Assembly (NCBI RefSeq): GCF_039536205.1
Contig: NZ_BAAAYL010000001.1
Span: forward strand, 1,364,001 to 1,428,000
Source: Streptomyces sannanensis
Lineage (GTDB): Bacteria; Actinomycetota; Actinomycetes; Streptomycetales; Streptomycetaceae
Length of the DNA stretch: 64,000 nt
Direction of reading: 5' to 3'
The notes beneath the pieces are model-generated. The model made no database searches. It was not told the origin of the DNA and saw only the letters and a program-made list of their open reading frames with translations. Positions 1 to 8,345 of this stretch are shown here, in pieces. The first letter of the stretch is position 1. Each line of letters opens with the position of its first letter. A program made the position numbers and the translations under genes.

Positions 1-3000
1 CCGCGAACAGGTCGGCGGCCATGTTGAGATCGCACGCGAGTGTGTCGGGGTTGGCCGAGGTGTACTTGGCGCGATAGCGGTTGCGGGTGGCCAGGGTGAG
101 CCGCTTGGCGTCCTCCAGGTTGCCCGCCCTGCGCAGGGACACGGCGAGGCTCTTGGCCGCGGCGAGCGTGCCGGGGAAAGACCGGCCGAGCTGCTCCTTG
201 TAGATGTCGTACGTACGGCTGAGCAGCGTCACGGAGTCCTCGTAGCGCCCGACCTCCCGCAGGTCACGGGCGAGGCTCTGGGCGGAGGAGAGCGTGTACG
301 GATGCTCGGGTCCGAGCACCTCGGTGCGCCGGTCGTAGACGTCCTGGTCGATCTCGCGGGCCCGGGCGTACTGCCCGACCATGCGCAGGTTGAGGGCCAG
401 GTTGTTGGCGGCGGCGAGGGTGCGCGGGTGGGACTCGTCGAAGATCTGCCGGAATCCTTCATGGGCCTCCGTGGCCAGTTCCATCGCCCTGCTGTACCGG
501 CCGAGCGCGCCGAGGTCCATGGCGAGGGCGCTGGTGGTCATGTACGTGTGCGGGTGCGAGGCCCCGAGCACCGCCCGCTGGCGTTCCAGAGTCTCCTCGT
601 CCAGCTCTCTGGCCTCCACGTAACGGCCGCGCGAGCGCAGGATGTTGGAGAGATGGAACCGTAGGTAGAGGAACTGCAGGTCGTCCTCGCCCAGCTGCTC
701 CCGCCACACGTCGTACAGCTCGTTGCCGAGGGTGAAGGCCGCGTTGAAGTCACCGCGCTTCCACAGATAGCGCACCCTGTCGATCATCAGCCGACGGGTT
801 TCCGGCTCGGAGCAGAGCCTGGCCTCGGAGGAGTTGAGATGCGGCCAGATGGTGGCGAACCGCGGCCAGGTCTCGGGGTTGTCTATCGGCTCGTCGGCGT
901 CGGGCCTGGCGCCTGCGAGGATCCGGTGGACGGCGTGCCTGGCGTCCTTCTGCTCCTGCTCGGTCAGCTGCGCCCGGATGACCGCCTGGACCAGCCGGTG
1001 CACCTGGATGCTGTTGCCGACCTGGTCGACCTTGGCCAGGGCGAACCGGCCGATCTCCCGGATGACCCGGCCCAGCACCAGCTTCTCCTGGAGCGTGGCG
1101 TCGTAGGGCTTGAGCGCGTCGATCATCTCCTTGCTGTAGAGGAGATTGGCGGAGATCGGCTCGGGTGCGAAGAAGGCGCAGAGCTGCAGCAGCCGCACGG
1201 CGGCGGGCGAGCGCTGCTTGAGCCGTTCGATGGAGACGTTCCAGGTCGCGGCGACGGGTTCCGGGTAGCCGGCGGGCTGGTTGAGCGAGAGCACGCCGGT
1301 CGCCTGCCGGCTCAGCTGTTCCAGGTACGCCGTCACGGGTGTGGCGGTCTCCGCGATCCAGGCCGCGGCCTGTTCCACGGCGAGCGGCAGGTCACCGACG
1401 GCGGTGGCCACCTGGTCGGCGTCCTCCTTGGTGAGTCCGGCGGCGCGCCGCTGGAGGTGCTCGATGGACTCCTCGCGCAGGAAGACGTCGACGGGCAGGG
1501 CGTCGCCGAACTGCGACCAGGTCTGGTTCCTGGAGGTGACCAGGATGTGCCCGCCGGAACCGCCCTGCGGGAAGAACCTCTTCAGCTGTTCGGGGTCGTC
1601 GGCGTTGTCGAAGACCAGCAGCCAGCGGCTGGTCGGTACGCCGCGCCGCAGCATGTCAATGGCTTCCTGCGAGGCGGCGGCCATGTCCTCGCCGCCCTGC
1701 GCGCCGAGACGTGCGGCAAGTTCGGCGAGGCCGGCCACCACGTCGTCGGTCTGCTCGGAGGAGATCCACCACACCAGGTCGTAGTCGGCCATGAAGCGGT
1801 GCACGTACTCCAGCGCCACCTGGGTCTTGCCGACGCCGCCGAGTCCGTACAGGGTCTGCGGCTGCGGCAGGACGACCGCCATGCCGCCGCCGAGCTGGTC
1901 ACGCATCCGCTCCAGCACCACGGAGCGCCCGGTGAAGCCGGGGTTGCGGGGCGGCGCGTTCCAGATCCTCGGTACGGTCCCGGGGAAGCGCGGCCCCGGT
2001 GTGACCGCCTCGGTCACCTGCGCCGGCCGGTCGAGGGCGCGCAGCAGGGCAGCGGTGGCGTGGACCTCGTCGAGCCGGAACAGGTCGACCGGGTTGCGGT
2101 CGATGTACGGCGTGGTGAGCCGTACGTCGCCGACGCGCAGCGGCAGCAGCTGCCGGCGGGCGCCGGTGGGGTCCTCGGCAGCGGCCCGCGCCCAGACCTC
2201 CATGGCGCGGGCCGACTTGAGGTAGGCGCTGGACAGCAGCACCACGGTACGGGCGGCGTTCTCGGCGACCGCCACGTCGGTGTCGGAGAGGGACGACTGG
2301 GCGGAGACGTCGCGCGGCACCACCCGGAAGCCGGCCCGGGTGAGCACCGATTCGATCCAGTCGGCCCACATCCGGTTCTCGGCCACATAGCTGAGGAAGA
2401 GGTCGGCGGGCAGCGCGGGGCGGCGGCGGGTGAAGGCGTCCCTGATCCGCAGCCTGGCTTCCTCGTTGACCGGAGGCATGGAGGTGATCTGCCCCTCGGT
2501 CACGACGGAGGTGAGCCGTTCGAAGGCGGAGAGCAGGGAGTTGGTGAGGCCCGCCTCGTCGCCGAAGGTGGCCAGGGTCTCCTCGTAGGCGTAGTACGGC
2601 CGGTAAGGGATCTCCACCGCGCCCCAGTAGGCGGTGAGTTCGTCCCCGTTGAGGCCGCTGGGGAAGCGGTCGAACTTCAGCCTGGCCAGTGCCCGTCCGG
2701 CGTCCGCCTTCTCCTTCTCGCCCTCGTCGATGCGCATGGGGACGGGCAGGATCCGGATGCCCCGGCCGTTGTAGCGTTCGTCGATCTGCCGGGCGACGGC
2801 GGCGGCGCCGTCGATGGACTGGTCGCTGAGGGTGAAGCAGTCCACCAGGACGTCGGGCAGGTGGACGGTGCAGATGTCGGCGATGTCGCTCAGACCGGTG
2901 CGGCTGTCGATGAGGACGTAGTCGTAGTTCTCCTTCATGTCCTCGCGCAGGGCGTCGAAGAACATGCCGCCGCCGAGGCGGTCGTAGAAGTTGTCCCAGT

Positions 3001-3418
3001 CGAAGGTGGAGACAGTGGCGGAGTATTCGCGGTTCTGCCGGCCCGCGGAGACGAAGTCCAGGGTGCCGCCGTCGGGGAACTCCCAGCCAAGGATCTCGGG
3101 CGTGAGCGAGACGGCGTGCGGCTGGATCCTGGCGTAGTCGCGGTGCCAGTCGTCGGGGCGCTGTGCCGGGTTGGTGGCGGCCCAGGCGTACTCGGTGATC
3201 AGGTCGATCACTCCGGTGGTGGCGCCGAGCGTGGACGGGTCGAGAAAGGGGTGGAAGAACCGGTGCAGGCCGGGGGCCTCCAGGTCCCAGTCCACCGCCA
3301 GGACCCGCTTGCCGTTGGCGGCGAGTATCCAAGCGGTGTTGGCGAGGGCCATCGTGCGGCCCGTGCCGCCCTTGTAGGAGTAGAACGTGACGATGCGTCC
3401 GTCACGACTGGCTGTCAT
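1..3418 (-). CDS. fxsT: FxsT-type NLR-like protein: KGGTGRT ATPase, TIR, NB-ARC, TPR (3' end outside window)
   Basis: An ATG at 3418 opens an uninterrupted frame to the left edge, giving at least 1139 residues without the C-terminus. Residues 16-22 read KGGTGRT, a MinD/ParA-type deviant Walker A motif, followed by a SIMIBI-like ATPase region. Near residue 340, ADLFLSYVAENRMWADWIE opens a TIR-like domain. Near 525, LYGLGGVGKT is an NB-ARC P-loop, followed by LVFDNADDPE (Walker B), HILVTSRN and GDLPLA, the usual STAND order. From about 840 there are kinesin-light-chain-type TPRs (RGRYVEAREL, LGRYSRAMEL, VGQYARAREI, VGRYEDSVTL). This matches the tetratricopeptide protein of FxSxx-COOH systems. 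The start overlaps the upstream fxsC stop by 17 bp, implying translational coupling. Family membership is clear; the biochemical role (ligand-triggered STAND switch with TIR activity) is inferred. Confidence 0.88.
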   Translation of the reverse strand, partial: MTASRDGRIVTFYSYKGGTGRTMALANTAWILAANGKRVLAVDWDLEAPGLHRFFHPFLDPSTLGATTGVIDLITEYAWAATNPAQRPDDWHRDYARIQPHAVSLTPEILGWEFPDGGTLDFVSAGRQNREYSATVSTFDWDNFYDRLGGGMFFDALREDMKENYDYVLIDSRTGLSDIADICTVHLPDVLVDCFTLSDQSIDGAAAVARQIDERYNGRGIRILPVPMRIDEGEKEKADAGRALARLKFDRFPSGLNGDELTAYWGAVEIPYRPYYAYEETLATFGDEAGLTNSLLSAFERLTSVVTEGQITSMPPVNEEARLRIRDAFTRRRPALPADLFLSYVAENRMWADWIESVLTRAGFRVVPRDVSAQSSLSDTDVAVAENAARTVVLLSSAYLKSARAMEVWARAAAEDPTGARRQLLPLRVGDVRLTTPYIDRNPVDLFRLDEVHATAALLRALDRPAQVTEAVTPGPRFPGTVPRIWNAPPRNPGFTGRSVVLERMRDQLGGGMAVVLPQPQTLYGLGGVGKTQVALEYVHRFMADYDLVWWISSEQTDDVVAGLAELAARLGAQGGEDMAAASQEAIDMLRRGVPTSRWLLVFDNADDPEQLKRFFPQGGSGGHILVTSRNQTWSQFGDALPVDVFLREESIEHLQRRAAGLTKEDADQVATAVGDLPLAVEQAAAWIAETATPVTAYLEQLSRQATGVLSLNQPAGYPEPVAATWNVSIERLKQRSPAAVRLLQLCAFFAPEPISANLLYSKEMIDALKPYDATLQEKLVLGRVIREIGRFALAKVDQVGNSIQVHRLVQAVIRAQLTEQEQKDARHAVHRILAGARPDADEPIDNPETWPRFATIWPHLNSSEARLCSEPETRRLMIDRVRYLWKRGDFNAAFTLGNELYDVWREQLGEDDLQFLYLRFHLSNILRSRGRYVEARELDEETLERQRAVLGASHPHTYMTTSALAMDLGALGRYSRAMELATEAHEGFRQIFDESHPRTLAAANNLALNLRMVGQYARAREIDQDVYDRRTEVLGPEHPYTLSSAQSLARDLREVGRYEDSVTLLSRTYDIYKEQLGRSFPGTLAAAKSLAVSLRRAGNLEDAKRLTLATRNRYRAKYTSANPDTLACDLNMAADLFA

Positions 3419-4736
3419 CCGTGTCCTCCGCATCGGGCGCAAAGTCGAGCGTGTCGGGGATGAAATGCGTGGTGGCGTAGTCGGTGCCCATGGGTCCGAC
3501 GAGCCGCGGCCGCTCGGTGTGTCCGCCTCCTGAGGGCGGGTAGACCGCGGCGTGTCTCAGGTACTGCTGGGCCGCGGCCTCCACCACCTGCGGCAGGATC
3601 CGGCCGAAGGCCTCCATGCTCGGCACGCCCTTGGCGGCGGCCCGGCAGGCGGCGCGGCCCTGACGCATCTTGGACGGCATGGTGTCCTCGAGCCGGGCGG
3701 TCAGTTCCGGTTCCCTGGCACGGCTCTCGTGGTCGTCGCGGTTCCACGGGACGACGACGCTCACCCAGGGCCGGTTTTCGGCGTCGAAGGCCTGGAGCCG
3801 GGCGCGGCGGTCGTCGTCGGCCAGGGCCCAGCGGTCGATCAGCAGGACCTCCGGGCGCGAGGGGGGCTGCTTGCCGTCGAAATGCAGCACCTCCTCGTCG
3901 AAGGAGGACACAGTGGCCTGGTAGTTGAGGGAGCGCACCAGGTCCTCGGTCACATAGGCGAGCGGCCGCTGGGAGACCGGGTGGTAGGGGTTCCAGTCCA
4001 GCGGGCTGTCCCCGTAGTAGGCGGGGTCGCGCCCTTCGGGGAGGTCGTGCCGGGTGGGGGCGGCGACGGTCACCTGCATGGGACGGGGGTTGGCGCTGGG
4101 GGCGCCGAAGGCGCTGGGGGCGAGGCGGTAGTCGACCGGGCGGCCGGGCCGGATACCGGTTGAGTCGGCCACGCTCACGATGCGTTTGGCGAGTTCATAG
4201 ACGGCACGTTCGTACTCCTCGGCGAATATCCGGAGTTTGATCAGCCCGTAGAGCCCATCGGTCACATAGCGGTCCCCGAATGCCCGGTGGTTGAACTGCA
4301 ACCGTTCGGCGGGACCGGGTAGTTGTTCGGGCGGTACGGGTACCCAGAGGGCCGGCACGATCGCTTCCGCCGGGCGGTTGCTGCGTGCCTGGTGCTGGAT
4401 GGCCCGCTGGGCGAAGGCGTACCACTCCTTGCCGCACATTTCGCTGGCGAAGTAACGCGGGGAGAAGAGCGGGACGAAGACCCGGCAGGTGGCGAGCACC
4501 TCGCCGAGCCGTTCCGACCAGCCCTCTCCCGAACGTATCTCCCGGTCCATGAAGCCGGCGGGTGCTCCGGCCGGAAGATCGGTCATGGCCATCACATGAC
4601 CGCACAGATCACGGAACAGCCGCTCGACCCACATATCGGGATCCGGACCACCGGCGCCGTACCTCGGTGTATGCGCATAGCTCAGAAAGAAGTACGGCCG
4701 GTGGTCCGCCGCTCGCGGCCTTGCTGATGCGTGCAC
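3402..4736 (-). CDS. fxsC: TIR-like protein FxsC
   Basis: A protein of 444 residues with a GTG start and an AGGACGGGGG ribosome-binding stretch. PYFFLSYAHTP (residues 14-24) is the TIR box-1 strand. The region SPRYFASEMCGKEWYAF carries a Glu at about residue 104 at the place of the catalytic Glu of NAD-cleaving TIR domains. A second Rossmann-like half (LAYVTEDLVRSL, EVLLIDRWALADDDRRA, PWVSVVVPWNRDD) extends to about residue 350. This matches the TIR-like protein always found next to fxsA/fxsB. About 75 bp of relatively AT-rich DNA separates it from the AAC(3) gene upstream, and it overlaps fxsT downstream. NADase activity is possible from the retained Glu but is not shown by sequence alone. 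Confidence 0.85.
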   Translation of the reverse strand: MHASARPRAADHRPYFFLSYAHTPRYGAGGPDPDMWVERLFRDLCGHVMAMTDLPAGAPAGFMDREIRSGEGWSERLGEVLATCRVFVPLFSPRYFASEMCGKEWYAFAQRAIQHQARSNRPAEAIVPALWVPVPPEQLPGPAERLQFNHRAFGDRYVTDGLYGLIKLRIFAEEYERAVYELAKRIVSVADSTGIRPGRPVDYRLAPSAFGAPSANPRPMQVTVAAPTRHDLPEGRDPAYYGDSPLDWNPYHPVSQRPLAYVTEDLVRSLNYQATVSSFDEEVLHFDGKQPPSRPEVLLIDRWALADDDRRARLQAFDAENRPWVSVVVPWNRDDHESRAREPELTARLEDTMPSKMRQGRAACRAAAKGVPSMEAFGRILPQVVEAAAQQYLRHAAVYPPSGGGHTERPRLVGPMGTDYATTHFIPDTLDFAPDAEDTDDSQS

Positions 4737-4811
4737 ACGACCCCCGTCCTGCTGTATTGAAGAACATCATTCCGGAGCAGCTAGTGCCCCATCCCCTCAA
4801 TGTTCGGTCAA

Positions 4812-5723
4812 TCAACGCCTTTTTTCAGTCATCCAGACAACGGCATGGTCCACCGCATCCTTGATCGAAAACAACTTCGCCCTGGTCCCTCCCAGTTGTC
4901 CCTCCGTCAGCAGCACGGGAGAGAAGTCGGCGCCGATCGCCTCGAAATCGCCGTCGTCCAGCTCGGCATCCATGTAGGCATACCAGAACGGCTTTCCGTT
5001 CTCCCGGACCACGCAACGATACTGACGCCTCCCGGTGGAAGGAATCCGGTATTCCGCGAGATGGAACGCGGTGCACACCGCGAATCCGGTATTGATCATC
5101 AGCACCTGCGCCCCGGACCGGAACAGCGCGCCGAGCGGCGATTCCTCACCCAGATGACAGTCCCTCGGATGTCCCGCGGTCAGCTCCGCGGCCCGTCCGC
5201 CAAGGGCCGCGAAGGAGGTCTGCGGATGGGCGCTGCGCGCCGCGCCCGGGGTCCTCCGGACGCACTCGGCCAGTCGGCCCATCCCCGGACACGGGGTGAC
5301 ACCGGGATCGAAGGCCGGCATCGCCGCCCGGAAGGCGGCGGCCTGTTCCTCGGTCATCCCCCGGACGCGCTCCAGATAGGCCGGGGAGGTGTCGGAGTTC
5401 TCCGGGGTGAAGGCCGGCACGACCAGCGTGCCGGCCGGCCCCAGTGCTTCGAGCAGCGCGTCCCGCAGCGCCGTGTCCCGCAGCCCGGTCCCGCGCAACG
5501 AGGCGTGTACGAGCAGAGTGCCCCCCGCCCGTACCCCGAGGCGCCGCAACTGCGCCACGACACCGTCCGGCCGCGCACCACCGTCCCGGACCCCAGGACC
5601 GGCACTCCGGCCCCCCCGAGGTGGAACGTCAGTCCGCACAAAACCGTCCAGCCGCGCAACACCGTCCCAGACCCCAAAACCGGCACTCCGGCCCCCCGGA
5701 GGTGGAACGTCAGCCCCGCTCAC
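4812..5723 (-). CDS. AAC(3)-family N-acetyltransferase of the fxs cluster
   Basis: The fold is that of aminoglycoside N(3)-acetyltransferases: GTLLVHASLRGTG, GTLVVPAFTPENSD, HPQTSFAALG (family His retained), EESPLGALF, CTAFHLAEYRIP. An acetyltransferase of this family is a usual neighbour of fxsB, so it more likely acts on the peptide or a small molecule than in drug resistance (inference). The longest frame starts at GTG 5723, 14 bp inside fxsB. Its first 55 residues are mostly two copies of a tandemly duplicated 81-bp unit. A GTG at 5558 (VAQLRRLGVRAGG) gives 248 residues and a start closer to typical family members, so the N-terminus is uncertain. Confidence 0.8.
   Translation of the reverse strand: MSGADVPPPGGRSAGFGVWDGVARLDGFVRTDVPPRGGRSAGPGVRDGGARPDGVVAQLRRLGVRAGGTLLVHASLRGTGLRDTALRDALLEALGPAGTLVVPAFTPENSDTSPAYLERVRGMTEEQAAAFRAAMPAFDPGVTPCPGMGRLAECVRRTPGAARSAHPQTSFAALGGRAAELTAGHPRDCHLGEESPLGALFRSGAQVLMINTGFAVCTAFHLAEYRIPSTGRRQYRCVVRENGKPFWYAYMDAELDDGDFEAIGADFSPVLLTEGQLGGTRAKLFSIKDAVDHAVVWMTEKRR
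5563..5715. repeat. 81-bp tandem duplication at the 5' end of the AAC(3) gene
   Basis: Two near-identical 81-bp copies begin at 5563 and 5644. Shared words include GACCCCA, ACCGGCACTCCGGCCCCCC and GTGGAACGTCAG. Because 81 is 27 codons, the duplication is silent for frame and encodes two DVPPxGGRSAGxGV blocks. It lies between the fxsB stop and the conserved start of the acetyltransferase fold. Confidence 0.85.
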
Positions 5724-7965
5724 CCGCCGCCGCCCCCTCCCATTCGCCCCACAGCACAGCCAGCAGGCTCTTCCCGCTCACGGTCAGTTCGGCCGCCTGT
5801 TCCAGAGCTTCCAGCGCCCGGCGGCTCTCCGCCAGAGCTCGTACGGCCAGTTCCGCGGTGGCCTCGTCCGCCCGCCAGTACGCGGCCAGCGCGACGCGTT
5901 CGTACGCCCCGACCAGCAACCCCGACACCGGCACCGGCTCCCCCTGCCACGGCGCCGGATGGAGCCAGTCGCCGTCCAGAGCGTACAGATCGGCCACCTC
6001 GCACAGGGCCCGCAGCTCGGCACGCCGAAAACCGCGCAGCAACGCTGGGGCGAGCATCCGCCCGCCGGCGAGGACGGGGACGCCCAGTGCGCCGTAGCCG
6101 TGCCGACCCGCCGAAGGCTCCCCGGAGGCCAGCGGGGTGAATGTGGTCAGCGCGGCGACGGCCCGGTTCGCATGGCCGGGCACGGCCGCCCGCAGCAAGG
6201 CCCATGCCTCGGCGAGCAGACGGCTCCAGGCGGCGGCCTCGGCCGGCTCGAGCCGGGGGTGCGCGGGGGTGGGGAAGCAGTCCCGGTACGGGTCGACGTC
6301 GTCCAGCACCAGGCCGGTGACGCCGAGCCTGCGGACGGGCCACCAGCCGGGGGCCGGTTCTCCGGGGCATACGATCCGCCGCTCGACACCGTCCACGCGG
6401 ACCACGAAACCGTCCTCGGCGGGGCGGACCTCGGCACTGCCGTGCTCCCCCGGCCCGCCCAGCACCAGCGAGCCCAGCGTGGGCAGACTGAGCGTGCCGT
6501 CCCTCCAACCGGCCCGGACGGTCAGGTCCAGCCCGCCACGCACGGCCGCCGCCGCGGTGTACGCCGAGAGGAATCCCGCGGCCCCGGCCGCGCCGGGCCG
6601 CTCCTCGCGCAGGGCGTCGAGGGTGTCCAGCAGCCAGCTGCGGGCGTAGGGATGGGCCAGTACTTCGTCAAGGCTGCCGAGGCCGTCGGAGCGCTGCTCG
6701 ATGGTGCCCGCCAGCTCCCACGCCTCGTCCCAGGCCTCGCCGCCGCGCCCGTCGAGATCGGCGTGCAGCCGGGCGAGCAGAGTACGGGTCAGCTCGTCCT
6801 GCCCGGCGGCCTGCTCGGCGGGGTCCCGCACCGCGGGGGAGGCCGTACGCGCCGCTGTACGGGCCTCGATGCCGAGGATGAGGGCCTTCAGGTCGGCGCA
6901 GTAGACGGAGGGGTTGTCGAAGCCGGATTCCGGAGCGTACCGGTGCGTGTAGAGACCCCCTCCGCACGAACGGACGACCGGACACCGGCGGCACTGCTCG
7001 CTGACGCCGGCCAGCCCCAGTTGCCTGGCCCGTACCCCGGGATGGGCGGCGACCTCGTCGAAGGAGTGACGGAACACGTCGAAGCCGGTGGAGGCCGCGC
7101 CGTCGTAGGCGCTCTTGAGCGAGTCGACCTGCTCGAGGGTGCCGTCGGTCTCGACGACGACCAGATCGGTGGGGGCGAGGCCCAGGGACTCGGTCAGGCT
7201 GGGACCGCCGCCGAGGGTGGAGAGCACCGACGCGAAGAGACGAACCGGGACCGGGCGGCCCTGCCGCTCCCAGCGGTCGAAGACGGCCAGGATCCAGTCG
7301 GCGTAGGCGGTCGGCGAACCGTCCGGGCGGGCCGGAGGGGCCTCCCAGGTGGCGTGGGGCAGCAGGAAGTCGATGCGCGGCGGGTCCAGGGCGGTCAGCG
7401 CGTCCAGTACGGCGGCCGGGTCGTTCGCCACGTCGATGGTGCACAGAAGGCCGAGATACAGGTGGCGGAAGCGCTCCTGGCTGAGCAGTTCGACGGCTCC
7501 GAGGACCAGGGGGTGGCTGGTGCGGCCGTCGGCGAAGCGGCGATGGCGGTCATTGGCCGCTTTGTCGCCGTCGAGGGAGATTCCGACCTTGACGTCGTAC
7601 TCGTCGAAGAGGTCGAGATGGCGGCTGCTCAGCTGCACACCGTTGGTATGGATGCGCAGGTCGAGGCCGGCGACTCCGGCGAGGGCCGTGGTCAGCTCCT
7701 CGCAGACGCGTCTCAGCCGGGGGATGCCCGCCAGCAGGGGCTCCCCTCCGTGCAGGATCACTGACACGGAGGGCAGTGCATGTGTCTTCGCATGCTCAGC
7801 CAGTCGCAGAGCTGTCCAGGAAATGGCCTCGTCGGAGATTGCCCTGGGGCGGGTTCGCCAGCTCTGATCTGCGTGTTCATAGATATAGCAGTGGTCACAA
7901 GCAAGATCGCATCTGCTGTGGACCTTGAGAACGATCTCGCGGAATGGGACCAGGGGTCCTGTCAT
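5710..7965 (-). CDS. fxsB: FxsB-family radical SAM/SPASM peptide maturase with degenerate HExxH-type C-terminal domain
   Basis: A protein of 751 residues. C19-x3-C23-x2-C26 (SRCDLACDHCYIYEHAD) is the radical SAM cluster motif, and VILHGGEPLLAG follows it. A Cys-rich SPASM region around residues 310-350 (SEQCRRCPVVRSCGGGLYTHRY ... YCADLK) binds auxiliary Fe-S clusters. This matches FxsB, the maturase assigned to FxSxx-COOH peptides and classed as cyclophane-forming. It would join the Phe side chain to the Ser position of the substrate C-terminus. The last 300 residues resemble the HExxH-type domain often fused to such maturases, but the expected His and Glu positions read RGFRRAEL (about 644-651) and SGLLVGAY (681-688), so the metal ligands seem lost. 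ATG 7965 lies 9 bp after the fxsA stop. Confidence 0.9.
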   Translation of the reverse strand: MTGPLVPFREIVLKVHSRCDLACDHCYIYEHADQSWRTRPRAISDEAISWTALRLAEHAKTHALPSVSVILHGGEPLLAGIPRLRRVCEELTTALAGVAGLDLRIHTNGVQLSSRHLDLFDEYDVKVGISLDGDKAANDRHRRFADGRTSHPLVLGAVELLSQERFRHLYLGLLCTIDVANDPAAVLDALTALDPPRIDFLLPHATWEAPPARPDGSPTAYADWILAVFDRWERQGRPVPVRLFASVLSTLGGGPSLTESLGLAPTDLVVVETDGTLEQVDSLKSAYDGAASTGFDVFRHSFDEVAAHPGVRARQLGLAGVSEQCRRCPVVRSCGGGLYTHRYAPESGFDNPSVYCADLKALILGIEARTAARTASPAVRDPAEQAAGQDELTRTLLARLHADLDGRGGEAWDEAWELAGTIEQRSDGLGSLDEVLAHPYARSWLLDTLDALREERPGAAGAAGFLSAYTAAAAVRGGLDLTVRAGWRDGTLSLPTLGSLVLGGPGEHGSAEVRPAEDGFVVRVDGVERRIVCPGEPAPGWWPVRRLGVTGLVLDDVDPYRDCFPTPAHPRLEPAEAAAWSRLLAEAWALLRAAVPGHANRAVAALTTFTPLASGEPSAGRHGYGALGVPVLAGGRMLAPALLRGFRRAELRALCEVADLYALDGDWLHPAPWQGEPVPVSGLLVGAYERVALAAYWRADEATAELAVRALAESRRALEALEQAAELTVSGKSLLAVLWGEWEGAAAGERG

Positions 7966-7974
7966 TCCGCCAGT

Positions 7975-8142
7975 CTAGAGCGCCGAGTTGAAAGTGGACG
8001 CCTGTACAGAGCGGCCGATTGACGCGGGAAGGACCCGGCCGAGCTTCTTGGCGGCGTCGGCACCGCGCACATCGATCTCGGCGAGGGGTACGCGGTTCTT
8101 CTTCGCAGCGGCGAAGGAGACAGAGGATTCTGAGGTCTTCAC
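7975..8142 (-). CDS. fxsA: FxSxx-COOH peptide precursor FxsA
   Basis: A 55-residue peptide starting at GTG 8142, with AAGGA five bases upstream. It begins VKTSESSVSFAAAKKNRVPL and ends STFNSAL followed by TAG. The last five residues F-N-S-A-L fit the family signature F-x-S-x-x-COOH exactly. The body (LAEIDVRGADAAKKLGRVLP) is the conserved leader-like region. The maturase gene follows 9 bp downstream. By family knowledge, the Phe-x-Ser unit is the three-residue cyclophane substrate of FxsB. A longer in-frame extension to 8283 exists but lacks family resemblance and a good ribosome-binding site, so I reject it. Confidence 0.9.
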   Translation of the reverse strand: MKTSESSVSFAAAKKNRVPLAEIDVRGADAAKKLGRVLPASIGRSVQASTFNSAL

Positions 8143-8345
8143 GGCCGTCCTTGCTGACGTTGTTCCGGATAGGGACGCTGCACCGGCATCTGCACCATTG
8201 CAGTGTCGGCGGCACGACTTTACTCTCATGGCCACTGATGGCAACTGAGGTCGGCCACTTGAGGCCGGAGCGTTGCGGCACAATCGATCCGGTGAAAGAA
8301 ACCGGCTCTACTTCGAAAGAGTGAAGACGAAAACCGCAGACGGGG
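8143..8345. promoter_or_regulatory. Divergent promoter region between fxsA and the SLATT gene
   Basis: A 203-bp divergent intergenic region. On the minus strand TTGCCA (8244-8239) and TAAAGT (8222-8217), 16 bases apart, resemble a housekeeping sigma promoter 75 bp upstream of fxsA. The proposal rests on eye-matching only. No clear operator was seen. Confidence 0.3.

Noticed and set aside
839..3463. Plus-strand open frame of 874 codons opposite fxsT
   Set aside because: It is antisense to a gene with clear P-loop, TIR, NB-ARC and TPR motifs; long antisense frames are expected at this GC content.
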